Of a stretch of 64,000 bases of DNA, positions 55,250 through 64,000 are shown piece by piece. Numbering within the stretch: the stretch's first letter is position 1; the number at the start of each line of letters is the position of its first letter. A program made the translations under genes and the position numbers. The notes beneath the pieces are model-generated. The model worked only from the letters and a program-made list of their open reading frames with translations. It was not told the origin of the DNA and did no database searches. The DNA is from Thalassotalea mangrovi (GTDB taxonomy: Bacteria > Pseudomonadota > Gammaproteobacteria > Enterobacterales > Alteromonadaceae): NCBI RefSeq assembly GCF_005116735.1, contig NZ_SWDB01000004.1, positions 62,001 to 126,000 of the forward strand, in the 5' to 3' direction.

Positions 55250-56455
55250 ATGAACCAGCCTGCAACGACCTCTTCCTGGCGAACTCCTTTTGTATTTCTC
55301 GTCGTCTCATCGGTGATCATGACGCTAAGCTTTTCCGGTTGGCAGGCGCTGTTAAATAATTTCACCATTGAAGCGGCAGGGTTTACCGGTGCTGAAATCG
55401 GTATGCTCCAGTCGCTGCGAGAAATCCCAGGGTTTCTTGCCTTTACCGCGGTATTTATCCTGCTGGTTATCAAAGAACAACATTTTGCCCTGGTATCCCT
55501 GTGCCTGTTGACGGTCGGCGTAGCGATTACGGGCTTGTTCCCGTTCGAGTACGGACTGTATGCAACCACCGTATTGATGTCGATAGGTTTTCATTATTTT
55601 GAGACCATTAACCAGTCGCTGAGTTTGCAGTGGTTTAGCAAAGAAGAAGCGCCGGCCAAACTTGGCAAGCTACTGTCGGTAAAATCTCTCGCAGCCCTGG
55701 TCGTCTATGGTTTTATCTATATCGCCTTTGAATACTTCTCGATGCCCTTTGCTTCGGCCTATCTGGTATTAGGTGGCCTGGGACTCGCGCTAACCGCCTG
55801 GCTATGGCTGTATATGCCGTTGTTTCCTGCCAAGGTGGTACAACATAAGCACCTGGTACTGAGAAAACGTTATTCTCTGTATTATTTACTGACCTTTTTA
55901 AGCGGCGCCCGGCGCCAGATTTTTGTTGTCTTTGCCGGTTTTATGATGGTCGAGAAGTTCGGCTATTCCGTGGCGGATATTACGATGCTGTACATGGTCA
56001 ACCATTTACTGAATATCTATATTGCTCCAAAGGTGGGCGAGTGGATTGGACGGGTGGGAGAGCGCAAAGCCCTGACTTTTGAATATATTGGTTTAATCAT
56101 TGTCTTCAGTGGTTACGGCCTGGTAGAGAATGGTTACCTGGCGGCGGTATTGTATGTGGTTGATCACATCTTTTTCGCGATGGCGATTGCCATTAAAACC
56201 TATTTCCAGAAAATTGCCGATCCGGCAGACATCGCATCCAATGCCGGCGTCAGTTTTACCATTAATCATATTGCCGCGGTGATCATTCCCGCTTCGTTCG
56301 GCTTGCTGTGGTTGGTCGAGCCATCCTGGGTATTTTATTGTGGTGCAGCGATAGCAATGTGCTCGTTAATTGCCAGCCAATGGGTCCAGACTATGGCAGA
56401 GCCAACAGAGCAAATAAACGACCAGTCATCGCAGCCCGCTGGCAGTAAAATCTGA
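55250..56455 (+). CDS. MFS family transporter
   Basis: 401 residues (ATG 55250; an in-frame TTG three codons upstream is ignored). Twelve hydrophobic segments, for example FVFLVVSSVIMTLSFSGWQALL, YGLYATTVLMSIGFHYF and the later IGLIIVFSGYGLVENGYLAAVLYVV, split by a central loop (about 195-215, KVVQHKHLVLRKRYS), as in major-facilitator permeases. Residues such as Glu and Arg in the helices may take part in substrate or proton coupling, but the substrate is not apparent. Between convergent/divergent genes, no operon partner. Confidence 0.8.
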   Translation: MNQPATTSSWRTPFVFLVVSSVIMTLSFSGWQALLNNFTIEAAGFTGAEIGMLQSLREIPGFLAFTAVFILLVIKEQHFALVSLCLLTVGVAITGLFPFEYGLYATTVLMSIGFHYFETINQSLSLQWFSKEEAPAKLGKLLSVKSLAALVVYGFIYIAFEYFSMPFASAYLVLGGLGLALTAWLWLYMPLFPAKVVQHKHLVLRKRYSLYYLLTFLSGARRQIFVVFAGFMMVEKFGYSVADITMLYMVNHLLNIYIAPKVGEWIGRVGERKALTFEYIGLIIVFSGYGLVENGYLAAVLYVVDHIFFAMAIAIKTYFQKIADPADIASNAGVSFTINHIAAVIIPASFGLLWLVEPSWVFYCGAAIAMCSLIASQWVQTMAEPTEQINDQSSQPAGSKI

Positions 56456-56485
56456 TTCGCATTGGTTTTTATCGGGAGCAGGCCG

Positions 56486-57043
56486 TTATTCGACTTTTTT
56501 CCCCAGCATGCGCTCTAAGGTGCCATCTTTTTTCAGTAAGTGATGATATAAGCTGGCGAGAATATGGATTGTGACAATCAGTGCGGCAATATAAGCACAG
56601 CTTTCATGAACACTTTTTGCCAGCTTTGCCAGACCTTTGTCGACAGCGATGACTTTTTCCAGGTTATTCGGATCAGGGTTGGCGGCAACCAACTCCCAAC
56701 CAAACAGTATCAGGCCATGGCCGCCCATCGCGCTCATCACCATACCGGAAACCGGCATTATGATGGTAACTGTGATCAGTATCCAATGGGCAATTCTCGC
56801 TAATCCTATCTGCAAAAGATTGTCGGTCAGGGGCTGCGGCCAGCCTTGCCTGATGCGCCACAGGATACGAACAACGGCCAGCACTAATACTAACATGCCG
56901 ATGGACTTGTGAATCGGATAGAGTTCCCTGGCCTTGGCGGCATCCATGTAAAAACCGACAATCAATAATAAAATCACCGTGACGCCCACCAGCCAGTGCA
57001 GCGTTAACGTGGTTTTTGACAACTGTGCTTTCATGTCTTTCAT
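56486..57043 (-). CDS. Cytochrome b561 family protein
   Basis: 185 residues from ATG 57043. Four membrane helices carry conserved His residues for two b-type hemes: LHWLVGVTVIL, YPIHKSIGMLVL, ARIAHWILITV and the C-terminal VHESCAYIAALIVTIHILASLYHHLL. It matches the CybB/YodB-like quinol-linked di-heme family (YceJ), which moves electrons between the quinone pool and periplasmic or O2/superoxide acceptors. The longer reading frame would start inside the adjacent MITE; the chosen start abuts it and no classical ribosome site is visible. Confidence 0.88.
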   Translation of the reverse strand: MKDMKAQLSKTTLTLHWLVGVTVILLLIVGFYMDAAKARELYPIHKSIGMLVLVLAVVRILWRIRQGWPQPLTDNLLQIGLARIAHWILITVTIIMPVSGMVMSAMGGHGLILFGWELVAANPDPNNLEKVIAVDKGLAKLAKSVHESCAYIAALIVTIHILASLYHHLLKKDGTLERMLGKKVE

Positions 57044-57044
57044 A

Positions 57045-57129
57045 ATACCAATCCACATTAATTACTGATTACTCAGCAATTTTCAAAACGGTAAATTTCG
57101 CCAATTAGTCTATTGAATACTATTGGTAT
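57045..57129. mobile_element. 85-bp MITE-like element (short right end)
   Basis: The left end ATACCAATCCACATTAA (57045) and right end ACTATTGGTAT (57129) share the inverted ends of the other two elements, with a different AT-rich interior. It lies between the class V aminotransferase gene and the cytochrome b561 start, and its ATTGGTAT end is two bases from the ATG. Confidence 0.75.
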
Positions 57130-57146
57130 AAGATTAGCCAATATCG

Positions 57147-58475
57147 TTATCCAAGGCGGTTAATTTCGGCCAGTGCGACATCCATTTCTTTTTCATTGTT
57201 TAACAATGAGGGGGCGAATCTTGCGTAGGTTTTACGGTACGGGGTATTACTCATGATCACCCCTCGTGTATGTAATTTTTTAACCACCTCTTCTGGTTGT
57301 AAGCCATCAACTTCGAAGCAGACTAAACCGGAGGATAATTGTGAGTCCATGGGCGTGTGTAACTTCACATGGGACATTTTTGCCAGGCCTTGTTTGGTCT
57401 GGGTGTTTAGCTCATGGATGCGTTGTTGAACATTTTGCTTACCTAACTGCATATGCAGTTTGAAGGCTTCAGGCAGGGCCCAGCGATGTTCGAAGGAGTG
57501 AAATCCACCTGGGCTCATATGCTCGCCAACTGGCACTTTATCCTGGGTCAGATTGCCAAGCCAGACATCGTAAGAGGCACTGAAGCTTGGGATAACGACT
57601 TCACTTCGTTGCCATGCGGTGTCTTTGCCCCAGATTATTCCCGTACCGCGCGGGCCAAAAATCCATTTATGGGTACCGGCAATAAAGAAATCACAGCCAA
57701 GTTTGCTGATATCCTGATCTTCGATGCCAAAGCCATGCACCCCATCGACGCAAAACAGGATTTGGTCCTGTTTATCCCGACCCTGGTTAATCTCGGCTAT
57801 AACATCAGCCATTGCCCTTATCGGCAGTTTCACGCCGGTTGATGAATGCACCCAGGTACAGGCAAATACCCGGGTTTGTGGTTGAATCGCAGATTTTAAG
57901 CGCTGACAAACGTCATCGACAGTTACTTCCCAGGCATTGTCGTAAAGGTCTATTTGTCGCACCTTAGCACCGGTCCTGCTGGCTCGGTGAGCCAGTGACA
58001 TATCGGTAGAGTAGTGATCATGGGTGGTGTGCAGAATTTCATCATCGGGTTTCAATGACAAGCCGCTGTAAACCAGGCCGAGGCCCATGGTGGTGCTGTC
58101 GGTCAGGGCAATACATTTAGGGTCGCCACCCATGTAATCGGCGGCGGACTTGGCAATGTCACCGTCTATGGTCAGGTATTTACTGTGCCAGTAATCGGCA
58201 GGGTTTTCATCGAGGGCCTGTCGATGCCTGGTAATAGCATCGGCGACAGGTTTCGGGTGCGAGGCGAGTAAAAACGTTGCCAGTTGAATATAATCCCGGG
58301 TAAGCGGAAATAAGTCTCTCAGGGCTTGCCAGTCTCCCGGTGATATTGGTTCATTACTGCTAAATCCGGTGTTGTCTTTGCTGCTGGCAGATGTAAAAGC
58401 TAAGGCTTGTTGAGTGGTTAGAAAGGTGGCGCCGAGACTAAGGCCTAGGCGGTTTAAAAATTGACGTCGTAACAT
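57147..58475 (-). CDS. Class V aminotransferase-like PLP protein with export signal
   Basis: 442 residues. The N-terminus RRQFLNRLGLSLGATFLTTQQALAF resembles a twin-arginine signal (RRQFL), so the enzyme is probably folded and exported by Tat. The PLP-binding core has TTHDHYSTDM, CTWVHSSTGVKLPI and CVDGVHGFG, and the Schiff-base lysine in AGTHKWIFGPRGTG (about 268). The family includes isopenicillin-N epimerase and cysteine desulfurases; the substrate here is unknown. A periplasmic aminotransferase of this kind is not common. A MITE and the cytochrome b561 gene follow. Confidence 0.85.
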   Translation of the reverse strand: MLRRQFLNRLGLSLGATFLTTQQALAFTSASSKDNTGFSSNEPISPGDWQALRDLFPLTRDYIQLATFLLASHPKPVADAITRHRQALDENPADYWHSKYLTIDGDIAKSAADYMGGDPKCIALTDSTTMGLGLVYSGLSLKPDDEILHTTHDHYSTDMSLAHRASRTGAKVRQIDLYDNAWEVTVDDVCQRLKSAIQPQTRVFACTWVHSSTGVKLPIRAMADVIAEINQGRDKQDQILFCVDGVHGFGIEDQDISKLGCDFFIAGTHKWIFGPRGTGIIWGKDTAWQRSEVVIPSFSASYDVWLGNLTQDKVPVGEHMSPGGFHSFEHRWALPEAFKLHMQLGKQNVQQRIHELNTQTKQGLAKMSHVKLHTPMDSQLSSGLVCFEVDGLQPEEVVKKLHTRGVIMSNTPYRKTYARFAPSLLNNEKEMDVALAEINRLG

Positions 58476-58567
58476 GAGCTCCCCCGCTCAGTAATCAGGT
58501 GCTTGGGTAAGTATAGAATAGCGTCGAGAGGTTGGTGCTTCGGGTATGATGGGATCAGAGGAGTGAT

Positions 58568-58620
58568 GGGGTCAGGTCTTGCATTGTGCATTTTCGAAGC
58601 ACAATGCAAGACCTGACCCC
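58568..58620. repeat. REP-like long hairpin, copy 2
   Basis: Perfect 22-bp arms GGGGTCAGGTCTTGCATTGTGC and complement (58568-58589, 58599-58620) with loop ATTTTCGAA. Relative to the copy at 53396-53454, the base after TCTTG differs on both arms as a compensated pair (A-T versus C-G). TTCGGGTA and an AGCTTAAAGCTT word lie just beside it. Confidence 0.88.
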
Positions 58621-58664
58621 GAAGAGCGACTTACAGCTTAAAGCTTGTAGCCTGCAACTAAATT

Positions 58665-58692
58665 GAAAAAAGCGCCCTGAGGCGCTTTTTTT
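58665..58692 (-). terminator. purL terminator
   Basis: AAAAAAGCGCC-ctga-GGCGCTTTTTTT, a symmetric hairpin just after the purL stop. Confidence 0.92.
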
Positions 58693-58697
58693 GTTCG

Positions 58698-61600
58698 TTA
58701 ACCGACAAACTTTCTGGCGTTGCGGAACATGCGGACCCAAGGTGAGTCTTCCTGCCAGTCATCCGGGTGCCATGAATTCGCCACGGTTCTGAACACGCGC
58801 TCAGGGTGTGGCATCATGATGGTGACGCGACCGTCGGTAGTGGTCAGTGAGGTGATACCATCCGGAGAACCGTTCGGGTTCGACGGGTAAGTTTCCGTTA
58901 CCTGACCATAGTTATCGACATAACGCATCGCTACGGTACCCGAGTCATTGGCGGTTGCAATGGCCTGTTCCGATGCAAATTCCGCACGACCTTCACCGTG
59001 AGACACAGCGATTGGCATACGTGAACCTTCCATGCCCTTAAAGAAGATAGATGGGCTTTCCTGAATTTCTACCAAGGAAAAACGGGCTTCGAAACGCTCA
59101 GATTTGTTCTGTACAAAACGTGGCCATGCTTCCGAGCCAGGGATAATCTCATGCAGGTTCGACAACATCTGACAACCGTTACAGACGCCTAACGAGAACG
59201 TATCTTCACGATGGAAGAAGGTCTTGAACATCTCGCGGGCCTGGTCGTTGAACAGAATCGATTTCGCCCAGCCTTCACCAGCACCTAAAACGTCACCGTA
59301 GGAGAAACCACCACAGGCAACCAGACCTTTAAAGTCAGCCAAATCGACTCGGCCAGCCAGAATATCGGACATATGGACATCAACGGTGATGAAACCTGCA
59401 CGATCGAATGCCGCCGCCATTTCCACGTGCGAGTTAACGCCTTGCTCACGCAGAATCGCAACTCGAGGGTTGGTTTCGTTTTCTGCATCGGCAGCGATGT
59501 GCTCGGCGACGATATCTTCGTTGAGGTCAAAAGTCAGGTTGACGTTCAGGCCCGGATCTTCGGTATCAAACTTAAGCATATGCTCTTGTTCAGCACACTC
59601 TGGGTTATCACGCAAAGATTGCATTTTATAGGTGGTTTGCGCCCATACTGTGCGGAAGTGAGTACGACTGTTGGTCAGTACTTCCTTACCGTCACGGCTG
59701 AAGCGAATCTGATCTTCATTATTCAAACGACCAATGTCATTACAGTAGCTGAGGATGCCATGCTCTGCCAAGATAGCGTGGACAGCATCAACATCGGCTT
59801 CACGAATTTGAATGACTGCACCTAACTCTTCGTTGAACAGGACACTTAAATCATCACCAGCAAGCTTGCTGATGTCGATATCCACACCGGTATGACCGGC
59901 AAATGCCATTTCGGCGACGGCGGCAAACAAACCACCGTCCGAGCGATCATGATAAGCAAGCAGTTTCTGTTCACGAACCAGGCGCTGAATCGCATTGAAG
60001 AATCCTTTTAAAACTTCCGGGTCGTCAACATCCGGAGTCTCAGTACCAAGCTGTTTGTAAACCTGGGCCAGACATGAACCACCCAAACGGTTTTTACCGC
60101 CGGACAGGTCGATAGCAACGATACGAGAATCGCCTTTATCGTTGCGAAGCTGTGGCGTTACCGTTTTACGGATATCTTCGACACGGCCAAAGGCAGTGAT
60201 AATCAATGAAAGTGGTGCGGTAACGGCTTTATCTGCGCCGCTCTCGTCCTGCCACTTGGTTTTCATTGACATGGAATCTTTACCTACCGGGATGGTCAGG
60301 CCTAGGGCTGGACATAATTCTTCACCAACCGCTTTAACGGCTTCGTAAAGACCGGCATCTTCGCCTGGGTGACCGGCAGCGGCCATCCAGTTAGCAGAAA
60401 GCTTGATGCGGTTTAAATCGCCAATATCGGCACTGGCGATATTAGTTAGTGACTCTGCCACGGCTAAACGTGCTGAAGCGCCGTAGTTAAGCAAGGCAAC
60501 TGGCGTGCGCTCACCCATTGACATGGCTTCACCATGGTAGCTATCAAGTGCAGCAGCGGTAACCGCACAGTCTGCTACAGGTACCTGCCACGGACCAACC
60601 ATCTGGTCACGATTAACCATACCGGTTACGGTGCGGTCACCAATGGTGATTAAGAAGGTTTTCTCAGCCACGGTCGGCAAGCTTAAAATGCGATCGGCAG
60701 CATCATTTAAATCAACGTCTGCCAGCGACAATGCTTTACCCGCCTCGCTCTTACTTTCCACCTGGCGGTGCATTTTCGGCGGCTTACCAAGCAATAAATC
60801 AAGCGATAAATCGATTGGTGTATTCTTATTCGCATCATCGGCAAAATGCTCATCGGTTAGGGTCAGGTGCTCTTCTTCAGTAGCGTAACCGACAACCGCA
60901 AACGGGGCGCGCTCACGTTCGCAAATGGCTTTAAACTCATCCATGCGCTCAGGCGCAACGGCTAATACATAGCGTTCCTGAGATTCGTTACACCAGATTT
61001 CCAGTGGCGACATACTGCGCTCATCGTTTGGCACATTGCGCAGTTCAAATTTACCACCGCGGCCACCGTCGGATACCAGCTCTGGGAAGGCATTTGACAG
61101 ACCTCCAGCACCCACATCGTGGATAAACAGAATTGGGTTGTCATCACCTAACTGCCAGCAGCGGTCGATAACTTCCTGGCAACGACGCTCCATTTCCGGG
61201 TTTTCCCGTTGCACCGAGGCAAAGTCGAGATCTTCGTTTGACTGACCTGAAGCCATCGAAGATGCCGCACCACCACCAAGGCCGATGTTCATCGCCGGAC
61301 CACCTAATGCGATCAGGTTAGCGCCAACGCAGATTTCGCCTTTTTGAACGTGCTCTTCGCGGATGTTACCTAAACCACCGGCGATCATGATTGGTTTGTG
61401 GTAACCACGAACCTCTTCACCGTTGAACGAATGTACCTGCTCTTCGTAAGTACGGAAGTAACCGAGGATATTCGGACGACCAAATTCGTTGTTAAACGCG
61501 GCGCCGCCTAACGGACCTTCAATCATAATATCCAGCGCCGATACGATGCGGCCTGGCTTGCCAAAGTCGGTTTCCCACGGCTGTTCAAAACCAGGAATAC

Positions 61601-62621
61601 GAAGGTTGGATACGGTAAAACCAACTAAACCCGCTTTTGGCTTGGAACCAATACCGGTTGCCCCTTCATCACGAATTTCACCACCAGAACCTGTGGCGGC
61701 TCCTGGATAAGGTGAGATAGCAGTAGGGTGGTTGTGGGTTTCCACCTTCATCAGGATATGAATGTCTTCCTGGGTATATTCGTATTCTTTGCTTACCGGA
61801 TTCGGGAAAAATCGACCGGCTTCAGAACCCGTCATTACCGCCGCATTATCTTTGTAGGCACTTAACACGTAGTCGCTGTTTTGCTCGTAGGTGTTCTTAA
61901 TCATTTTAAATAATGATTTATCCTGAGCAACGCCATCGATAGTCCAGTCGGCGTTAAAGATTTTATGACGACAGTGCTCTGAGTTTGCCTGGGCGAACAT
62001 ATACAATTCGATATCGTTCGGGTTGCGGCCTAGCTTGGTGAAGTTTTCTACCAGGTAGTCAATCTCATCGTCTGCTAATGCCAGGCCTAAATCGATATTG
62101 GCTTTGGCCAAAGCTTCACGCCCACCAGCGAGAATATCGACCGAGGTCAATGTACCCGGCTCGGCGCTGGCAAATAACGATTCAGCTTGCTCAAAAGACG
62201 CAAAAACCACTTCCATCATCCGATCGTGGAATAAGGCTGTTAACACACTGGTTTGTTCAGCAGATAGTTCTTTGCTGGTTTCTACGTAGTAGGCGATACC
62301 ACGTTCAAGTCGGATGATTTTATCTAAGCCACAGTTGTGAGCGATGTCGGTAGATTTGGAAGACCAGGGGGAGATGGTGCCGGGGCGGGGGGTAACGAGA
62401 AACAGAGTACCTTGTGGTTCGTGCTCTTCTATCGTTGGTCCGTAGGTCAGCAGCTTCTCTAATTTACTGAGCTCATCGCTGGTCAATGCCGCACTATTGT
62501 GCGAAAAGTGCATGAACTCTGCGTAAACGTCGGTGACGGGCAGGTTCAATTGCGCACATTGCGCCAGGAGTTTTTTTATTCTGAAATCGGATAACGCCGG
62601 AGCGCCGCGTAGGATTTCCAT
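58698..62621 (-). CDS. purL: Phosphoribosylformylglycinamidine synthase (single-chain)
   Basis: 1307 residues, the large fused form of gammaproteobacteria (E. coli 1295). It converts FGAR to FGAM with glutamine and ATP. The N-terminal domain begins [21 protein letters not shown] as in E. coli. The ATP/synthase domains carry [32 protein letters not shown] (about 295-325) and [18 protein letters not shown]. The C-terminal glutaminase has Cys in [13 protein letters not shown] (about 1147) and His/Glu in [10 protein letters not shown] (about 1205). The 151-bp divergent intergenic with mltF is the common arrangement. Confidence 0.97.
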   Translation of the reverse strand: MEILRGAPALSDFRIKKLLAQCAQLNLPVTDVYAEFMHFSHNSAALTSDELSKLEKLLTYGPTIEEHEPQGTLFLVTPRPGTISPWSSKSTDIAHNCGLDKIIRLERGIAYYVETSKELSAEQTSVLTALFHDRMMEVVFASFEQAESLFASAEPGTLTSVDILAGGREALAKANIDLGLALADDEIDYLVENFTKLGRNPNDIELYMFAQANSEHCRHKIFNADWTIDGVAQDKSLFKMIKNTYEQNSDYVLSAYKDNAAVMTGSEAGRFFPNPVSKEYEYTQEDIHILMKVETHNHPTAISPYPGAATGSGGEIRDEGATGIGSKPKAGLVGFTVSNLRIPGFEQPWETDFGKPGRIVSALDIMIEGPLGGAAFNNEFGRPNILGYFRTYEEQVHSFNGEEVRGYHKPIMIAGGLGNIREEHVQKGEICVGANLIALGGPAMNIGLGGGAASSMASGQSNEDLDFASVQRENPEMERRCQEVIDRCWQLGDDNPILFIHDVGAGGLSNAFPELVSDGGRGGKFELRNVPNDERSMSPLEIWCNESQERYVLAVAPERMDEFKAICERERAPFAVVGYATEEEHLTLTDEHFADDANKNTPIDLSLDLLLGKPPKMHRQVESKSEAGKALSLADVDLNDAADRILSLPTVAEKTFLITIGDRTVTGMVNRDQMVGPWQVPVADCAVTAAALDSYHGEAMSMGERTPVALLNYGASARLAVAESLTNIASADIGDLNRIKLSANWMAAAGHPGEDAGLYEAVKAVGEELCPALGLTIPVGKDSMSMKTKWQDESGADKAVTAPLSLIITAFGRVEDIRKTVTPQLRNDKGDSRIVAIDLSGGKNRLGGSCLAQVYKQLGTETPDVDDPEVLKGFFNAIQRLVREQKLLAYHDRSDGGLFAAVAEMAFAGHTGVDIDISKLAGDDLSVLFNEELGAVIQIREADVDAVHAILAEHGILSYCNDIGRLNNEDQIRFSRDGKEVLTNSRTHFRTVWAQTTYKMQSLRDNPECAEQEHMLKFDTEDPGLNVNLTFDLNEDIVAEHIAADAENETNPRVAILREQGVNSHVEMAAAFDRAGFITVDVHMSDILAGRVDLADFKGLVACGGFSYGDVLGAGEGWAKSILFNDQAREMFKTFFHREDTFSLGVCNGCQMLSNLHEIIPGSEAWPRFVQNKSERFEARFSLVEIQESPSIFFKGMEGSRMPIAVSHGEGRAEFASEQAIATANDSGTVAMRYVDNYGQVTETYPSNPNGSPDGITSLTTTDGRVTIMMPHPERVFRTVANSWHPDDWQEDSPWVRMFRNARKFVG

Positions 62622-62772
62622 AAACTAAATACCATGGTTAGATTGAAGGGGAAATTTTGCTGCGCATTATAGAAGAAAAGATGACCTTTGATAAGATAAA
62701 AACCCCGCGAAAACGCACTAAATCTAAAAAGTGCTGTAAAAATTTCTGAATTCGCGACACAATAAAATTGCT

Positions 62773-64000
62773 ATGAAAAAATTTATCCTTACTGTTCAAT
62801 ATGTTCGCCTGTTGTTTATCGGGCTTATTATTTGCTCCCTGGCAGCTTGTAAAGACCCTGGGCATACAACCTCGCTTGCCAGTATCCTTAAGCGAGACGT
62901 GGTTCGGGTTGGCACATTGCAAGGGCCGGCAAACTATTATCGTCAGGCCTCGAATGAGGCTGGTTTTGAATTTGAACTGGCGCGTAAATACAGCCAATAC
63001 CTTGGCGTCGAGCTCGATATGGTGGTTGCAGACAGTCTGAGTGAGCTATTGCAAAAATTGGATAGTGGGCAGGTCGATATACTGGCTGCGGGGCTGAGCG
63101 TAACCGAGCAACGATTAGAAAATTATCGATTTGCACCAAGTTACACAGAGGTCTCCCAGGAATTGGTGTTTAAGCAAGGCGGAAAATGGCCTAAATCGAT
63201 TAATGAAATCGACGGCAAGCTGATGGTTGTTCAGGATTCCTCTCATGCACAAAGCCTTGAACAACTGCAAAAGCTTGAGCCGCAGCTAAGCTGGCAGGAA
63301 ACTGATTCTCATGATAGCGAGGAACTGCTCAACGCGGTTGCCGACGGAGACATTGATTTTACCATTGTCGATTCCAATACCCTTGCATTAAATCAACCCT
63401 TGTATCCACAAATCAATGTGGCGTTTACCATTGAAAAATCACAACCGATAGCCTGGATGTTAGCCAGGGATGCCGATGATGCATTACTCGCCTCCTTGGT
63501 TGAGTTTTTTGGAACCTCGCACCATGACGGTACATTGCTCACGTTACAGGAAAAGTATTTCACCGATGTGACCAGAATCGTCGCACTGGATAACAACGGC
63601 TTTATCAGCGCCGCGAAAGTTAAGTTGCCTCAGTTTGAGTCTTTGTTTCGTCGCCATGCTGAAGGCATGGACTGGCGATTACTGGCGGCGATTGCCTATC
63701 AGGAATCCCAATGGCAACCTACCGCCCGCTCCCACACGGGGGGACGGGGCATTATGATGTTAGACAAGAAAACCGCACGGCAACTGGATGTGCATTCGCG
63801 ACTGGATGCGGCGCAGAGTATTCGTGGCTCCGCCAAATTATTTCAGCAAATGTTTGCCCGTATTCCGCAGCGGATTGATGAACCGGATCGGCAATGGTTT
63901 GCTTTGGCCGCTTACAACATTGGCTGGGGGCATCTCGAAGATGCCCGACTCTTGACAGAACAGCAAGGGGGCGACCCTGATCGCTGGCTGGATGTGAAAG
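62773..64000 (+). CDS. mltF: Membrane-bound lytic murein transglycosylase F (runs off the window)
   Basis: Partial; 409 codons are visible and the frame is open at the end. ATG 62773 begins a lipoprotein-like signal with SLAAC (cysteine near residue 26); E. coli MltF is membrane-bound with a similar N-terminus. Residues about 40-265 form an ABC-type periplasmic binding domain (DVVRVGTLQGPANYY ... DILAAGLSVTEQRLENYRFAPSY). The C-terminal SLT goose-lysozyme domain has catalytic Glu in AIAYQESQWQP and ARSHTGGRGIMMLDKKTARQL, where E. coli has a TGVRGLMML-type sequence. It cleaves peptidoglycan with 1,6-anhydro products. Divergent from purL. Confidence 0.94.
   Translation, partial: MKKFILTVQYVRLLFIGLIICSLAACKDPGHTTSLASILKRDVVRVGTLQGPANYYRQASNEAGFEFELARKYSQYLGVELDMVVADSLSELLQKLDSGQVDILAAGLSVTEQRLENYRFAPSYTEVSQELVFKQGGKWPKSINEIDGKLMVVQDSSHAQSLEQLQKLEPQLSWQETDSHDSEELLNAVADGDIDFTIVDSNTLALNQPLYPQINVAFTIEKSQPIAWMLARDADDALLASLVEFFGTSHHDGTLLTLQEKYFTDVTRIVALDNNGFISAAKVKLPQFESLFRRHAEGMDWRLLAAIAYQESQWQPTARSHTGGRGIMMLDKKTARQLDVHSRLDAAQSIRGSAKLFQQMFARIPQRIDEPDRQWFALAAYNIGWGHLEDARLLTEQQGGDPDRWLDVK

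Noticed and set aside
62690-62740. PurR-type operator before purL
   Set aside because: GTGCGTTTTCGCGG on the minus strand resembles half of the PurR box, but too many positions differ from the consensus.

Overview
This 64 kb window is a chromosomal core segment of a gammaproteobacterium, most likely a marine member of the Alteromonadales (Alteromonadaceae/Colwelliaceae-like). The reasons are conserved gene orders (pdhR-aceE-aceF-lpd; acnB next to yacL; rlmN-pilF-rodZ-ispG-hisS-yfgM-bamB-der; guaB-guaA; purL divergent from mltF), GC content that looks mid-to-high 40s by eye, and small elements with ATACCAATCACATTAA ends that I associate with this order. The exact genus cannot be fixed from the sequence alone. 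I see no phage, plasmid, CRISPR array, rRNA or tRNA.

Layout. 1-0.66 kb: gene-free palindromic mosaic repeat. 0.7-8.1 kb: pyruvate dehydrogenase operon with its regulator pdhR; two PdhR-type operators lie upstream. 8.1-8.8 kb: a second mosaic block. 8.8-12.8 kb (minus): a tight four-gene membrane operon (ion channel, AI-2E/PerM transporter, HlyD adaptor, DUF2955 protein). 13.0-17.0 kb: acnB, an unknown membrane-anchored protein and yacL. 17.1-24.0 kb: an RND efflux pair, a lipase-like hydrolase and an unknown lipoprotein. 24.0-24.75 kb: a third mosaic block, ending at a sigma-54/NtrC-type promoter for glnK-amtB. 26.5-26.95 kb: a tandem duplication of the amtB terminator plus AGCT-rich repeats. 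27-37.3 kb: ndk, then the rlmN-to-der housekeeping cluster (tRNA/rRNA modification, pilus assembly, cell shape, isoprenoids, histidyl-tRNA, outer-membrane assembly, ribosome assembly). 37.4-42 kb: xseA, guaB, guaA. 42-58.5 kb: small accessory and stress-type genes (GST-like, YggN, CinA, DUF4097, DUF4153, esterase, S9 peptidase, RraB-like, AcpH-like, nitroreductase, MFS, cytochrome b561, class V aminotransferase), where MITE-like elements and REP-like hairpins sit close to gene boundaries. 58.7-64 kb: purL and a truncated-by-window mltF.

Working together: the window holds the entry to the TCA cycle (PDH complex, aconitase B), ammonium sensing and uptake (GlnK/AmtB), purine synthesis (PurL, GuaB, GuaA) and envelope biogenesis (BamB, RodZ, PilF, MltF).

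The most unusual feature is not a gene. The intergenic mosaics are built from shuffled modules in which short fixed direct repeats (for example TTCGGGTA or TTCTAGCAC) alternate with unrelated short perfect palindromes. This is an inverted-CRISPR-like architecture in which the separators are constant and the inserts are all hairpins. Base-compensated differences between copies argue that hairpin formation is maintained or created by the generating mechanism.
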